Below, in pieces: positions 15,134-24,354 of a DNA stretch of 64,000 bases. Position 1 is the first letter of the stretch. Every line of letters begins with the position of its first letter. Source of the stretch: Robbsia sp. KACC 23696 (GTDB taxonomy: Bacteria; Pseudomonadota; Gammaproteobacteria; Burkholderiales; Burkholderiaceae); assembly GCF_039852015.1 (NCBI RefSeq), contig NZ_CP156626.1:2514249-2578248 (forward strand), in the 5' to 3' direction. The notes beneath the pieces are model-generated. The model was given only the letters and a program-made list of their open reading frames with translations. It was not told where the DNA came from and did no database searches. Both the position numbers and the translations under genes were made by a program.

Positions 15134-18078
15134 GTACGGCGCCGGGCGCACGGCCGACCGCCGCCGAAACGCTTTCCGAGCACGCGTCCGACGACGCCAC
15201 GGACCGGACAGCGGACCCACTCGCGCAACGGCGCGCGGCGCTGGCCGAACGTGCCGGCTTCCTCGTGGAGTGGCGCGATGCAAGCGATAAACCGCAATAT
15301 GTGGCCGCCGATGTACTCGCCGTGTTGCTGAGTCGAATCGGTTTGCAGTGCGACACAGTCGCACAATGCGACGCCAGTCTCGCCATGCTCGACAGCGAGT
15401 CCCTGGCACAGCGGCCGCCGCCGCTGCTGACGGGCACCGTCGGCAAGCCGTTGATCGTCCCTGCCGGCTGGTTGCAAGCAGATATGACGTATAGCATTGC
15501 CATCGATGCGAGCATCCCGCCAGGCGCGTGGGACACGCCGGAAGGCTTGCCGCTGGAGGCCGCGCTGCCGCATGCTGCCACGCGTCTGGCTGCCGGCGCC
15601 GCGGCCTCGTCGGCCTCCGCCGAATTGGCCGGGACAACCGTCGCCAGCGCGACGGACGGCAGCGGCAGCGCCGGCAGTGAAGGCAGCGACGGACAAGCGG
15701 AATCGCATCTGCGTACGCTGCGCGGGCGTACGAAACGCGCGGACGCACCGCTGTCGAGCGATGCACCTGATGCGACCGCCGCCGAGTACGTGGCGATCGC
15801 ACCGATCGACTATCCCGGTTATCACACGCTGCAGCTATTCGACGAATACCGGACAACGGTGCGCTTGGCGATAGCTCCGCCGCGGTGCTTCGGCGTCGAC
15901 GATGCGCTGGCGACGCTGCAGCCGCGCGATGTCGCAATCGTGGCCGCACGCCCGGACACGGATACTTCCGCCGTCGGCAGTTCGTCCGGTAACCTGTCCG
16001 AAGAGGTGCAAACGCCTTCCGACACCGTAGCGGCCCCTCGCGTCTGGGGGCTGACCGCGCAGGTTTATGGTCTGCGTCCTTCATCGGATGAGGCATTGGC
16101 GGCGCGGGATATGGGGCTCGGCGATTTCACGATGCTAGCGGCGCTGACGCGCACCGCTGCGCAGGCGGGCGCCGGCGCCTTGGCGATCAGCCCCTTGCAT
16201 GCAATGTCGAACGCCGATCCCGGGAAATACAGTCCCTACTCCCCTTCGAGCCGACTCTTTCTGAATGCTTGGCATGTGGACCCGGCCGCCGTCCTCGGCA
16301 CCGACGCGCTGGACGCGGCAATCGACGCGCTAAATCTGGGCCCGACGCTTGATGCGCTCGGCAATGCGCCGTTGATCGACTGGCCCACTGCCGTGCGCGC
16401 GCGCCTTGCCATCCTGCGCTATTTGTTCGATACGCACTTCACCGATCTGAGCGATCCTGCCGACGCAGACGGTGGCGCCCCGCCATCGGCGCCGACTGCA
16501 CACGACAGCGACGCGTCGCTACGCGCCCCTATTGGCGCCAATGCCGACGCGATTGCCGCCGCAGCGGAAAAGCGTGCGGCGCGCGCGGGTTTCGATGCAT
16601 TCCGTCGTGCCGGCGGGGTCGCGCTCGAGCGTCATGCCCGTTTCGAAACGCTGCACGCCGCGCGCATCGCAGCCGCAGCACAACAGGCGCAACGGCATAC
16701 CGAATCGGCCGGACAGCAAACCACCGCGCTGACGGGCGATGCCATCGAAGGCGACACCGCACAGGGATATGACTGGCGCCAATGGCCGGCCGCGCTGCAA
16801 GATCCCGAAAGCGCCGACGTCGCCGCGTTCGTCGAAGCACACCGCCGCGAAGTCGATTTCCAGCTGTTCCTGCAGTGGCAGGCTTCGCTCGGCCTGGCTC
16901 GCGCACAGGAGGCGGCCCGCGCCGCCGGCATGCCGATCGGTCTTATCGCCGATCTCGCCGTCGGCTGCGACAGCGCCGGCAGCCAGACCTGGGCCGATCC
17001 GCAGGCCATGCTGCATGGCTTGAGCGTCGGCGCGCCGCCGGATCTGTTCAATCGTGAAGGACAGCGCTGGGGACTGACGACGTTCTCGCCGCGCGCTCTG
17101 GCGCAGCAGGGCTTTGCGCCGTTCATCGAGATGGTGCGCGCCGCCCTGCGCCATGCCGGCGGCCTGCGCGTCGATCATATCCTGGGATTGCGTCGCCTGT
17201 GGCTAGTGCCCGATGGCGAATCCGCCAGCCGCGGTGCTTATCTTCGTTATCCGCTCGACGATCTGCTGCGCTTGCTGGCGCTCGAATCATGGCGCCATCG
17301 CGCGATCGTCATCGGCGAGGACCTCGGCACCGTGCCGCCGGGATTGCGCGAAACCTTGGCCGACGCCGGCTTGCTCGGCATGCGCGTCCTGTGGTTCGAA
17401 CGCGAGGAAAACGCGGCGACCGACGCATCGACCGAGGCGGTGGCGGACGCATCGCGTCCGAACGAGCCGGCAGCCGCCGGATTCACCGCGCCGGCACGGT
17501 GGTCGCGCGACGCGGTGGCGATGACCTCGACGCACGATCTGCCGACACTGGCCGGTTGGTGGCGCGGCGACGACATCGCATGGCGCGCCTATGTAGAGAC
17601 TGCAGCGGCGCAATCCACAGCCACGCCGGACGGCGAAGCGCCAGCAATGCCCGCGACGGACGGTGATCTCGACGCCCTTCTGGACCGCGCCAAGGCTGGC
17701 AAGGCGGACGATATGCGCGATCGCCTGCGGGACCGCGCTGCGTTGTGGTCCGCGCTATGCGCCGCCGGGCTGACCAACAGCGATGCCGGCGCCACGGAAG
17801 TGTCCAACGTGCCTGACTCACCACCGATCGACGCAATGCTGCGCTTCGTCGCCGCCACGCCGGCGCCTCTTGCGCTATTACCGCTGGAGGATGTTTTGGG
17901 TCTGGCCGAGCAGCCGAATCTACCGGGGCCGTCCACCGTCCATCCGAATTGGCGCCGCCGCATGCCTTACCCGATCGATCGCAGTTGGTTCATCCCAGAT
18001 ACCACGCCCGACGCACAGCCGATCCAGCAGCGTCTCGGCGATATCGCCGCCGCGCGGACACCCGTTTCGTCGTCTTGA
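15130..18078 (+). CDS. malQ: 4-alpha-glucanotransferase (amylomaltase)
   Basis: MalQ disproportionates malto-oligosaccharides, adjusting chain length for TreY and phosphorylase-type enzymes. The ATG overlaps the treZ stop (ATGA), so translational coupling is likely; GGGAGC lies upstream. The 982-residue protein is long for GH77 (about 700). Motifs: SPYSPSSRLFLN acceptor loop, nucleophile Asp682 (GLRVDHILGL), acid Glu730 (IGEDLGTVP) and the Asp of STHDLPT. Extra length comes from an Ala/Ser/Gly-rich insertion near residues 157-220, an Ala-rich segment near 437-553, and a loop near 760-780. All catalytic motifs are intact, so it should be active. Confidence 0.92.
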   Translation: MSTAPGARPTAAETLSEHASDDATDRTADPLAQRRAALAERAGFLVEWRDASDKPQYVAADVLAVLLSRIGLQCDTVAQCDASLAMLDSESLAQRPPPLLTGTVGKPLIVPAGWLQADMTYSIAIDASIPPGAWDTPEGLPLEAALPHAATRLAAGAAASSASAELAGTTVASATDGSGSAGSEGSDGQAESHLRTLRGRTKRADAPLSSDAPDATAAEYVAIAPIDYPGYHTLQLFDEYRTTVRLAIAPPRCFGVDDALATLQPRDVAIVAARPDTDTSAVGSSSGNLSEEVQTPSDTVAAPRVWGLTAQVYGLRPSSDEALAARDMGLGDFTMLAALTRTAAQAGAGALAISPLHAMSNADPGKYSPYSPSSRLFLNAWHVDPAAVLGTDALDAAIDALNLGPTLDALGNAPLIDWPTAVRARLAILRYLFDTHFTDLSDPADADGGAPPSAPTAHDSDASLRAPIGANADAIAAAAEKRAARAGFDAFRRAGGVALERHARFETLHAARIAAAAQQAQRHTESAGQQTTALTGDAIEGDTAQGYDWRQWPAALQDPESADVAAFVEAHRREVDFQLFLQWQASLGLARAQEAARAAGMPIGLIADLAVGCDSAGSQTWADPQAMLHGLSVGAPPDLFNREGQRWGLTTFSPRALAQQGFAPFIEMVRAALRHAGGLRVDHILGLRRLWLVPDGESASRGAYLRYPLDDLLRLLALESWRHRAIVIGEDLGTVPPGLRETLADAGLLGMRVLWFEREENAATDASTEAVADASRPNEPAAAGFTAPARWSRDAVAMTSTHDLPTLAGWWRGDDIAWRAYVETAAAQSTATPDGEAPAMPATDGDLDALLDRAKAGKADDMRDRLRDRAALWSALCAAGLTNSDAGATEVSNVPDSPPIDAMLRFVAATPAPLALLPLEDVLGLAEQPNLPGPSTVHPNWRRRMPYPIDRSWFIPDTTPDAQPIQQRLGDIAAARTPVSSS

Positions 18079-18108
18079 GCGAATTCAATCAACAATACAG
18101 CCGCCCAC

Positions 18109-21100
18109 ATGACCCGCCCACTCGCCACATTAAGACTGCAATTTCACAAGGATTTCACGTTTGCCGATGCCTTGCGGCACGTCGATTATTTCGCCGCGCT
18201 CGGCATCAGTCATCTGTACGCCTCGCCGATCACCACCGCGCAGCCTGGCTCGACACATGGGTATGACACGGTCGACTACACCCGCGTCAACCCGGAGCTA
18301 GGCGGCGAAGATGGGTTGCGCACGCTGGTAAAGGCACTACGCGTGCGAAACATGGGCCTGATTGCCGACATCGTGCCGAACCATATGGGCGTGGGCGGCA
18401 GCGCGAATGCTTGGTGGCGGGACATCCTGGAATGGGGTCGCCACGCCGCTCACGCACGATTTTTCGATGTCGACTGGCACTCGCCGGATCCGGCATTGCG
18501 AGGCAAGGTATTGGCGCCGTTTTTGGGTGAAGCGTATGGCGAGGCGCTGGACAGCGGCAAGCTGTCGGTAGTGCTGGAAGCCGACGAAGGCCGCTTCTAC
18601 GTGGCCTATTACGACCATCGCTTTCCGATCTGCCCGGTGGACTATCCGATGGTGCTCGGTCAATCGGCATCCGCTTCCTTGCAGGCCCTTGCGGCGCGTT
18701 TCGCCGACCTGACCTCTCAGCCCGACGACCATATTCGCGCGGCGGCCGGGCAACAGGCGCTGGCCGCTTATGCGATGACCGCGGAAGGCCAGCAGGCCAT
18801 TGCCGGTGCATTGGCCGCCTTCCAGATGCCTACGGACGATGATGTTTCCGAGAAAGCATCACGGCCCAGTGAAGACGCCGGCGGTCAAACTCGCCGAGCC
18901 GCCGCGCGCGACGCATTGCACCGCCTGCTCGAACGACAGCACTATCGCCTCGCCAGCTGGCGTACCGCGTCTGATGAGGTGAACTGGCGCCGGTTTTTCG
19001 ATATCAGTTCCCTGGCCGGGATGCGCATGGAGCGCGGCGACGTCTTCGATGCCTCGCATATGCTGATACTGCGACTCTATGCCGAAGGCTTAATCGACGG
19101 CGTCCGCATCGATCACGTCGATGGCATGGCCGAGCCGCGAGAATATTGCCATCGTCTGCGCACGCGACTGGAAGCGGCGCGCGCCGAGCGCCCGGCATCG
19201 CTGCGCGACGCCCCGCCCTATCTGGTCGTGGAGAAAATCCTGGCCCGCGGCGAACCGATGCGCGGCGACTGGCGCATCGACGGCACCACCGGCTATGACT
19301 TCATGAATGATGTCGGAGCGCTGCTGCACGATCCCGCTGGCGCCGAACCGCTGGCGGCCATATGGTCCGCGTTGTCCGGGCGCCCGGCCGACTTCGCTGA
19401 CGAAGCCTTGCCTGCCCGCCGCAAGATCCTCGCGGAAAACCTCGCCGCCGAACTCGACCGCGCATCGCGCGCGCTGCACCGCATCGCGCGCGATGTGCCG
19501 CAGACCCGCGACTGGCCGCTGACATCGATCCGCCGCGTGTTGACGGAGTTGGTTGTCCACTACGGCGTCTATCGGATCTACCCGCTGGAAGGCCAGCGCA
19601 GCGCGATCGACGAACCGTATTTCGCGTCTGCGCGCGAGGCCGCGCGCCAATCGCTGCGACGCGCCGATCACCCTTTGCTCGACCAGATCGACCAATGGCT
19701 GGGCGCCGCGACGTCCAATCGTGCGGGCAGCGACACCCCGCGCGCCGATGCGCTCGCATTGTCGGCCAGCCAGAGCGGCGCGTCGGCCTCGGGACGCGTC
19801 GCGACCCCGGCACGCCAACCGCGCGCCGACCGTAACGAGGAAGCGCGTGCGGCCCAACGCCGCCTCGCGCTGACCTTGTTCTCGCAATTGACTTCACCGG
19901 TGGCCGCCAAGTCGGTCGAGGACACTGGCTGCTACCGCTACGGCCGACTGCTGTCGCGCAACGAGGTGGGCGCCGACCCCGATGATTTCGCCATGTCGGT
20001 GGCAGCGTTTCACGCCGCGAACAGCGAGCGCCAGCAGCGGTTCCCGTACGCGATGTTGACCACCGCCACGCACGATCATAAGCGCGGAGAGGATGTCCGA
20101 GCCCGCTTGGCCGTGCTCTCCGAGCTTCCAGACCTGTGGGCGGGTGTGTGGCAGCGCTGGTCGACGTTGAATGCGCGGCAAGCAGGCGACACGGCAGCGG
20201 TTGCCGACGCGTCGGTAGAGGCGGTGCGGCTGGCGCCGGGCCCGGGTCCCGAAGCGATGCTGTATCAAACTCTGGTGGGCTGCTGGCCGTCGACGCTCGA
20301 CCCGAACGACGCGCCCGCCGTCGAGGCACTGGCGCAGCGCGTGGCGGGCTGGCAGGAAAAAGCATTGCGCGAGGCCAAGCTCGAGACCGATTGGTCCGCG
20401 CCGAACGGTGCCTACGAGGACGCCAGCCGCGCCTTTCTGCTGGACATCCTGCGCCCCGGAGAAAGCGACGGGTTTCTCGCGCAATTGCATGCTTTCGTCG
20501 AGCGAATCGCGCCGGCAGGCGTGATCAACAGCCTGCAACAGACGGTGCTGCGCCTGACATCGCCCGGCGTCCCCGACCTGTACCAAGGTACCGACTGGTG
20601 GGATTGGTCCCTCGTCGATCCGGACAATCGCCGACCGGTGGACTATACCGCCCGCGCCACGGCGCTCGACACGATGCGCGCGAGCGCGAACACGGCCGCT
20701 ACCTCGGCATCGGAAACCGGCCTCGCGCAGGCCGGGCTGTGTGACGATCTGCTCGTTCATTGGCGCGACGGCCGCGTCAAGCAGTGGATCATTCAAGCCC
20801 TCCTCGCGCTGCGCCAACGGGCGCCGGGTCTCTACACCCGTGGCGACTATATGCCGTTGACCGTCGAAGGCCCGCATGCGCGATCAATCATCGCATTCGC
20901 GCGACATATGCCGCGCGCGGCGGACAGCGACGGTGGCGCCACACCTCAGTGGTCGATCACCGTCGCCACCCGACTTGCCGCGGGCCTGCTCGGCATTGAC
21001 GCCGAGGCGGACGATGCGGGCTCGAGCGCGAACGATCGCACGCTACCGCGTGTGCCGGTCGCGCGCTGGGAAGATACACGGATCGTATTGCCCGCGGCAC

Positions 21101-21381
21101 TGTCGGGACAGGTATTGGAGGATATCTTCACGCGCCGCCGCGTGACGGTGCCTACCGCGCCCGCCTCGGGCACCGAGGGCGATACGCCTGCCACGGAAGT
21201 GGAAACGGAGGCCGCGATGGCCGATGCGGCGATGATCAGCGGCAGCGGGTTTGCCGCCACCGCCGTCGGCGCCACGCGCACCAGCACCGTGTTAGCTACC
21301 GGCGACGCGACGAGCGTCACGCTGTCGGTTGCGGCATTGCTGGGGCATCTGCCCGTCGCGGTGCTGGCCGACGCGGCCTGA
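18109..21381 (+). CDS. treY: malto-oligosyltrehalose synthase
   Basis: TreY isomerises the reducing-end alpha-1,4 bond of malto-oligosaccharides to the alpha,alpha-1,1 bond of trehalose. TreZ then releases the disaccharide. The family start (PLATLRLQFHKDFTFADA) follows the ATG at 18109 directly, which fixes the start although no good ribosome-binding site is visible. Motifs include SHLYASPI, LIADIVPNHMG, nucleophile Asp335 (GVRIDHVDGM), the acid Glu in VEKIL and TTATHDHKRGED. At 1090 residues it is 150-250 longer than typical TreY. Extra stretches are a polar segment near residues 245-265, an Ala/Ser-rich region near 540-575 and a low-complexity C-terminal part. It is the last gene of the glucan/trehalose cluster. 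Confidence 0.94.
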   Translation: MTRPLATLRLQFHKDFTFADALRHVDYFAALGISHLYASPITTAQPGSTHGYDTVDYTRVNPELGGEDGLRTLVKALRVRNMGLIADIVPNHMGVGGSANAWWRDILEWGRHAAHARFFDVDWHSPDPALRGKVLAPFLGEAYGEALDSGKLSVVLEADEGRFYVAYYDHRFPICPVDYPMVLGQSASASLQALAARFADLTSQPDDHIRAAAGQQALAAYAMTAEGQQAIAGALAAFQMPTDDDVSEKASRPSEDAGGQTRRAAARDALHRLLERQHYRLASWRTASDEVNWRRFFDISSLAGMRMERGDVFDASHMLILRLYAEGLIDGVRIDHVDGMAEPREYCHRLRTRLEAARAERPASLRDAPPYLVVEKILARGEPMRGDWRIDGTTGYDFMNDVGALLHDPAGAEPLAAIWSALSGRPADFADEALPARRKILAENLAAELDRASRALHRIARDVPQTRDWPLTSIRRVLTELVVHYGVYRIYPLEGQRSAIDEPYFASAREAARQSLRRADHPLLDQIDQWLGAATSNRAGSDTPRADALALSASQSGASASGRVATPARQPRADRNEEARAAQRRLALTLFSQLTSPVAAKSVEDTGCYRYGRLLSRNEVGADPDDFAMSVAAFHAANSERQQRFPYAMLTTATHDHKRGEDVRARLAVLSELPDLWAGVWQRWSTLNARQAGDTAAVADASVEAVRLAPGPGPEAMLYQTLVGCWPSTLDPNDAPAVEALAQRVAGWQEKALREAKLETDWSAPNGAYEDASRAFLLDILRPGESDGFLAQLHAFVERIAPAGVINSLQQTVLRLTSPGVPDLYQGTDWWDWSLVDPDNRRPVDYTARATALDTMRASANTAATSASETGLAQAGLCDDLLVHWRDGRVKQWIIQALLALRQRAPGLYTRGDYMPLTVEGPHARSIIAFARHMPRAADSDGGATPQWSITVATRLAAGLLGIDAEADDAGSSANDRTLPRVPVARWEDTRIVLPAALSGQVLEDIFTRRRVTVPTAPASGTEGDTPATEVETEAAMADAAMISGSGFAATAVGATRTSTVLATGDATSVTLSVAALLGHLPVAVLADAA

Positions 21382-21389
21382 GCTGCCAG

Positions 21390-21412
21390 CCAGGGCGCAA
21401 GGCGCGCCCTGG
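21390..21412. terminator. hairpin between convergent treY and the kinase gene
   Basis: There is a perfect 9-bp stem, CCAGGGCGC / GCGCCCTGG, with a 5-base loop in the 38-base gap between two converging genes. No clear U-tract follows on either strand. It is probably a shared terminator or transcript-end stabiliser. Confidence 0.5.
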
Positions 21413-21419
21413 GCCACCG

Positions 21420-22331
21420 TCAGTATTGCGGCGGCCGTGCGTGCAGTGGCTGACGAATTGCCAGGCGGCGGCGACCGTCGGCGAGCGTCTCATCGATCAG
21501 CTCGCCGCCGTGCGCATTTGCCACGCGCTGTGGCAGCGCGAGGGGCAGCATGCCATTGTCCAATTGCGGCGGCGCATTCAGAAACGCCGCATAGGCTTCA
21601 TACGATGCCTCGTTGGCCGGTGTCCCGGCCCCGATTGACGCAGCGTCGGCGCCCGCATCGGCATCGGACGCGGCGGGAGTGAACATGGCAGCCAGTTCGA
21701 TCCGATCGCCGTCCTGATTGCCGGTGACGTCAACCGCCGTACCGGCTGCCCGTTGTGCCAAGGCGTAGATAACGATGGTCCACAGTGCTTGCGAGAACCG
21801 GGGCGCATCGAGTGTCGCCGTCAGACCATCCAGCGCCAGCGCACGGTGGACCGCGCCCACGTCGGCCGCGCCCACGGTGCGATCGATCGAATCCAGCTCC
21901 GTCTGCACGCATTGGAGCAGCGCCACTGGCGCCAGGGCCAGCGTCAGATGCCGCGTCTCCTTTCGCGTACGATCGATGACGTCCTCGATCAGCTTGACCT
22001 GCTGCTCGACCCCGGTACGAATGCCGGCGATGGCGCGCGCGATACCCGGGTCCTCGACTGCCAACTTGCGTTCGAGCACATGGGCCCAGCTATGAATCGC
22101 ATTGAGCGGTCCGCGCAGATCGTGAGACACGAGCGACAACACCCGATCCCGACTGAAAACGGTCGCCTCGGCGCAGACGCGGGCCGCGTGCTCGCGCGCG
22201 AGGACCTCGTCCGCAGCAAGCGCTTCCGGAACGGCAGTCGCTGCGCCGGCCCCACCGGACGCGTGGGAAGCATTGGAAAAAAGGGCGTCATTGCCCCGAG
22301 GCGGTGTCGACAAGGTAACGCTCCACAACAA
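21420..22331 (-). CDS. degenerate sensor histidine kinase, soluble
   Basis: This 303-residue protein has a HisKA dimerisation domain with an intact H-box (SHDLRGPL, His70) and a relic of the HATPase domain. The N-box region (178-194, RFSQALWTIVIYALAQR) has lost both usual Asn residues. No DxGxG G1 box is found, and the G2 box reads GMLPLALPQRVANAHGG instead of GxGLGL. ATP binding is therefore doubtful; it may act as a phosphotransfer or dimerisation partner for another kinase. No sensor domain, membrane segment or response regulator lies next to it. The start is uncertain: TTG at 22331 is the first possibility, no ATG occurs near the N-terminus, and no Shine-Dalgarno sequence is evident. Confidence 0.7.
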   Translation of the reverse strand: MLWSVTLSTPPRGNDALFSNASHASGGAGAATAVPEALAADEVLAREHAARVCAEATVFSRDRVLSLVSHDLRGPLNAIHSWAHVLERKLAVEDPGIARAIAGIRTGVEQQVKLIEDVIDRTRKETRHLTLALAPVALLQCVQTELDSIDRTVGAADVGAVHRALALDGLTATLDAPRFSQALWTIVIYALAQRAAGTAVDVTGNQDGDRIELAAMFTPAASDADAGADAASIGAGTPANEASYEAYAAFLNAPPQLDNGMLPLALPQRVANAHGGELIDETLADGRRRLAIRQPLHARPPQY

Positions 22332-22515
22332 GGGATGTGCCGGCGCGGACGATCATCCGTCATCCGCATCGAACGGCTTTGATTCGAACGTAGGCGCGAT
22401 GCGCCCCTACAGCTGGCCCGACGGGCTATCGATTCATTATATGCGCGCGCGGACGATTCGGTTGACGGGGGAATGACGCCTCGGCGGCATCGGGTAGAAT
22501 GGCGGACGAAACGAG

Positions 22516-22579
22516 GCTGAAGGGCTAAGGGCGATCGCCCCCGGAACACCTGTTCGCGGGCGATCCCGGGTCTTTCAGC
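22516..22579 (+). other. structured leader upstream of the FKBP gene
   Basis: Nested inverted repeats occur 40-100 bases before the FKBP start: outer GCTGAA (22516-22521) / TTCAGC (22574-22579) and inner GATCGCCC (22533-22540) / GGGCGATC (22558-22565). They could form a leader hairpin. The function is unknown and no riboswitch family is recognised. Confidence 0.35.
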
Positions 22580-22618
22580 GCATCGTGAGATCAGCCAGGA
22601 CTACCAGGAGAAACCCGC

Positions 22619-22966
22619 ATGTCGGACAACAAGACCAAGACCGAATCCGGTCTGCAATACGAAGACCTGATCGTCGGCGAAGGTGCCGAAGCCAAGGCCG
22701 GCCAAAACGTCAGCGTGCACTACACCGGCTGGCTGACTGACGGTCAGAAGTTCGATTCGAGCAAAGACCGCAACGCGCCGTTCCAATTCTCGCTGGGCGC
22801 CGGCATGGTGATCCGCGGCTGGGACGAAGGCGTGCAAGGCATGAAAGTCGGCGGCACGCGCAAGCTGACGATCCCGGCCGAGCTGGGCTATGGCGCACGC
22901 GGCGCGGGCGGCGTGATTCCGCCGAACGCGACGCTGGTGTTCGAAGTGGAACTGCTCGCGGTGTAA
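22619..22966 (+). CDS. FKBP-type peptidyl-prolyl cis-trans isomerase
   Basis: This single-domain FKBP of 115 residues would catalyse prolyl isomerisation. The family signatures are all present: VSVHYTGWLTDGQKFDSS, the FxxxxGxVIxGWDEGV segment (FSLGAGMVIRGWDEGV), KLTIPAELGYG and IPPNATLVFEVEL. No signal peptide or lipobox is seen, so it is cytoplasmic, unlike FkpA, and it lacks the metal-binding insertion of SlyD. AGGAGA at 22608-22613 sets the start. It appears monocistronic; the next gene begins 138 bases later. Confidence 0.95.
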   Translation: MSDNKTKTESGLQYEDLIVGEGAEAKAGQNVSVHYTGWLTDGQKFDSSKDRNAPFQFSLGAGMVIRGWDEGVQGMKVGGTRKLTIPAELGYGARGAGGVIPPNATLVFEVELLAV

Positions 22967-23104
22967 TGTCGCGTGCGCGGCGGCGGCCGGCGGATCGCCC
23001 TGCGCGCCGCCTACCGCATCCCTTCATGCCCTCGGACGGCGACAAGACGCTCCGCGGGCATTTTGCATTGCAGCAGCACTTATTCTGGCGTTGCCTCCAA
23101 TACG

Positions 23105-24301
23105 ATGTCTCAGACCACGCTGCATGGCCGCATCCTGACACCCTGCGGCTGGATCGACGGGACCATCCAATGGACGGCCCCGGAATCCGACACCCGTACG
23201 GCGCCGCGATCGGGCCCTCGCGCGCCTGACGCGCCCGGCACCGTCGTCGCGATCGACGGTGTGCCGGTGTCCGATGCCGACGTCGCTGCCGCCCTCGCGA
23301 GCGGCACCTCGCCTCGTTGGATCCTCCCTGGCTTCATCGACCTCCACGTGCATGGTGGGGGGGGCGCGGACGCCATGGAAGGCGCCGCTGCCGTGTCCGT
23401 CATCGCGCGCACGCATGCCGCGTACGGCACGACCAGTTTCCTGATCACCACGATGACCGCGCCACGCGCCGAGCTGGATACGGTCTTGCCGGCACTGGCC
23501 GCGTGCTGCTTGCCCGGCGCGACCGATGGCGCCACGCCGCTGGGACTGCATCTCGAAGGGCCGTATCTGAACCCGGGGCGGCTTGGCGCGCAGCCCGATG
23601 CGGCGGTGACGGCGACGCTCGACGAAGTCCTGCACTACCTCGGCCTCGCGCCCATCCGCGTATTGACGCTAGCGCCGGAAATCCACGATCGCCTCGACAT
23701 CATCGGCGAGCTGGCGCGGCGCGGCGTCCGGGTCCAGATGGGACACAGCCTAGCCACGTATGAACAGGCGTGTGACGCCTTGCATCACGGCGCGTCCGGT
23801 TTTACGCATCTGTTCAATGCGATGACGCCATTGCAGCATCGCGCGCCCGGCGTCGTCGGGGCGGCGCTGGCGCACGCCGACTATGCGGAGTTGATCCCGG
23901 ATCTGCTGCATGTGCATCCGGGGGCGATGCGAGCCGCTTTCCGCGCGATCCCGCATCTGTACTGCGTGACCGACGGCACCGCCGCCTGCGGCATGCCGGA
24001 CGGCGACTATAAGCTGGGAAGCCAGCCCGTCAATAAGTGCCTGGGTGCCGTGCGCCTGGCGGACGGCACGCTCGCCGGGAGCGCGCTGACGATGGATCAG
24101 GCCTTACGCAACCTCGTCGAGATCGGTTTGCCGCTCGCCGATGCCTCGCGGAGGCTGTCGCAATATCCCGCCGATTATCTCGACGAGACGCAGCGTGGCC
24201 GTCTTACGACGGGCGCGCTTGCCGATATCGTCGTGCTCGACGCCGGGCTGCGTGTCCTCGACGTTTTCGTGTCGGGCCGGCACATCGCCCTGCCCGCATA
24301 A
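23105..24301 (+). CDS. nagA: N-acetylglucosamine-6-phosphate deacetylase
   Basis: NagA removes acetate from GlcNAc-6-phosphate, feeding amino-sugar catabolism and cell-wall recycling. The chosen ATG at 23105 gives MSQTTLHGRILTP and 398 residues, close to family length; the frame is open 130 bases further upstream without a good site. Amidohydrolase motifs are present: GFIDLHVHGGGG, the catalytic-metal Glu in HLEGPYLNPG, a metal His in GHSLATYEQ and HLFNAM, Asp in VTDGT, and AGSALTMDQA near the end. No nagB, nagE or NagC-type regulator lies nearby, so this is an isolated copy. An insertion of about 20 residues follows the first beta strands. Confidence 0.92.
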   Translation: MSQTTLHGRILTPCGWIDGTIQWTAPESDTRTAPRSGPRAPDAPGTVVAIDGVPVSDADVAAALASGTSPRWILPGFIDLHVHGGGGADAMEGAAAVSVIARTHAAYGTTSFLITTMTAPRAELDTVLPALAACCLPGATDGATPLGLHLEGPYLNPGRLGAQPDAAVTATLDEVLHYLGLAPIRVLTLAPEIHDRLDIIGELARRGVRVQMGHSLATYEQACDALHHGASGFTHLFNAMTPLQHRAPGVVGAALAHADYAELIPDLLHVHPGAMRAAFRAIPHLYCVTDGTAACGMPDGDYKLGSQPVNKCLGAVRLADGTLAGSALTMDQALRNLVEIGLPLADASRRLSQYPADYLDETQRGRLTTGALADIVVLDAGLRVLDVFVSGRHIALPA

Positions 24302-24354
24302 GGCCAGCCTCGCGCCGCTTAGACGGACACTTGAACTGACGCTTAGGCGGCTGC

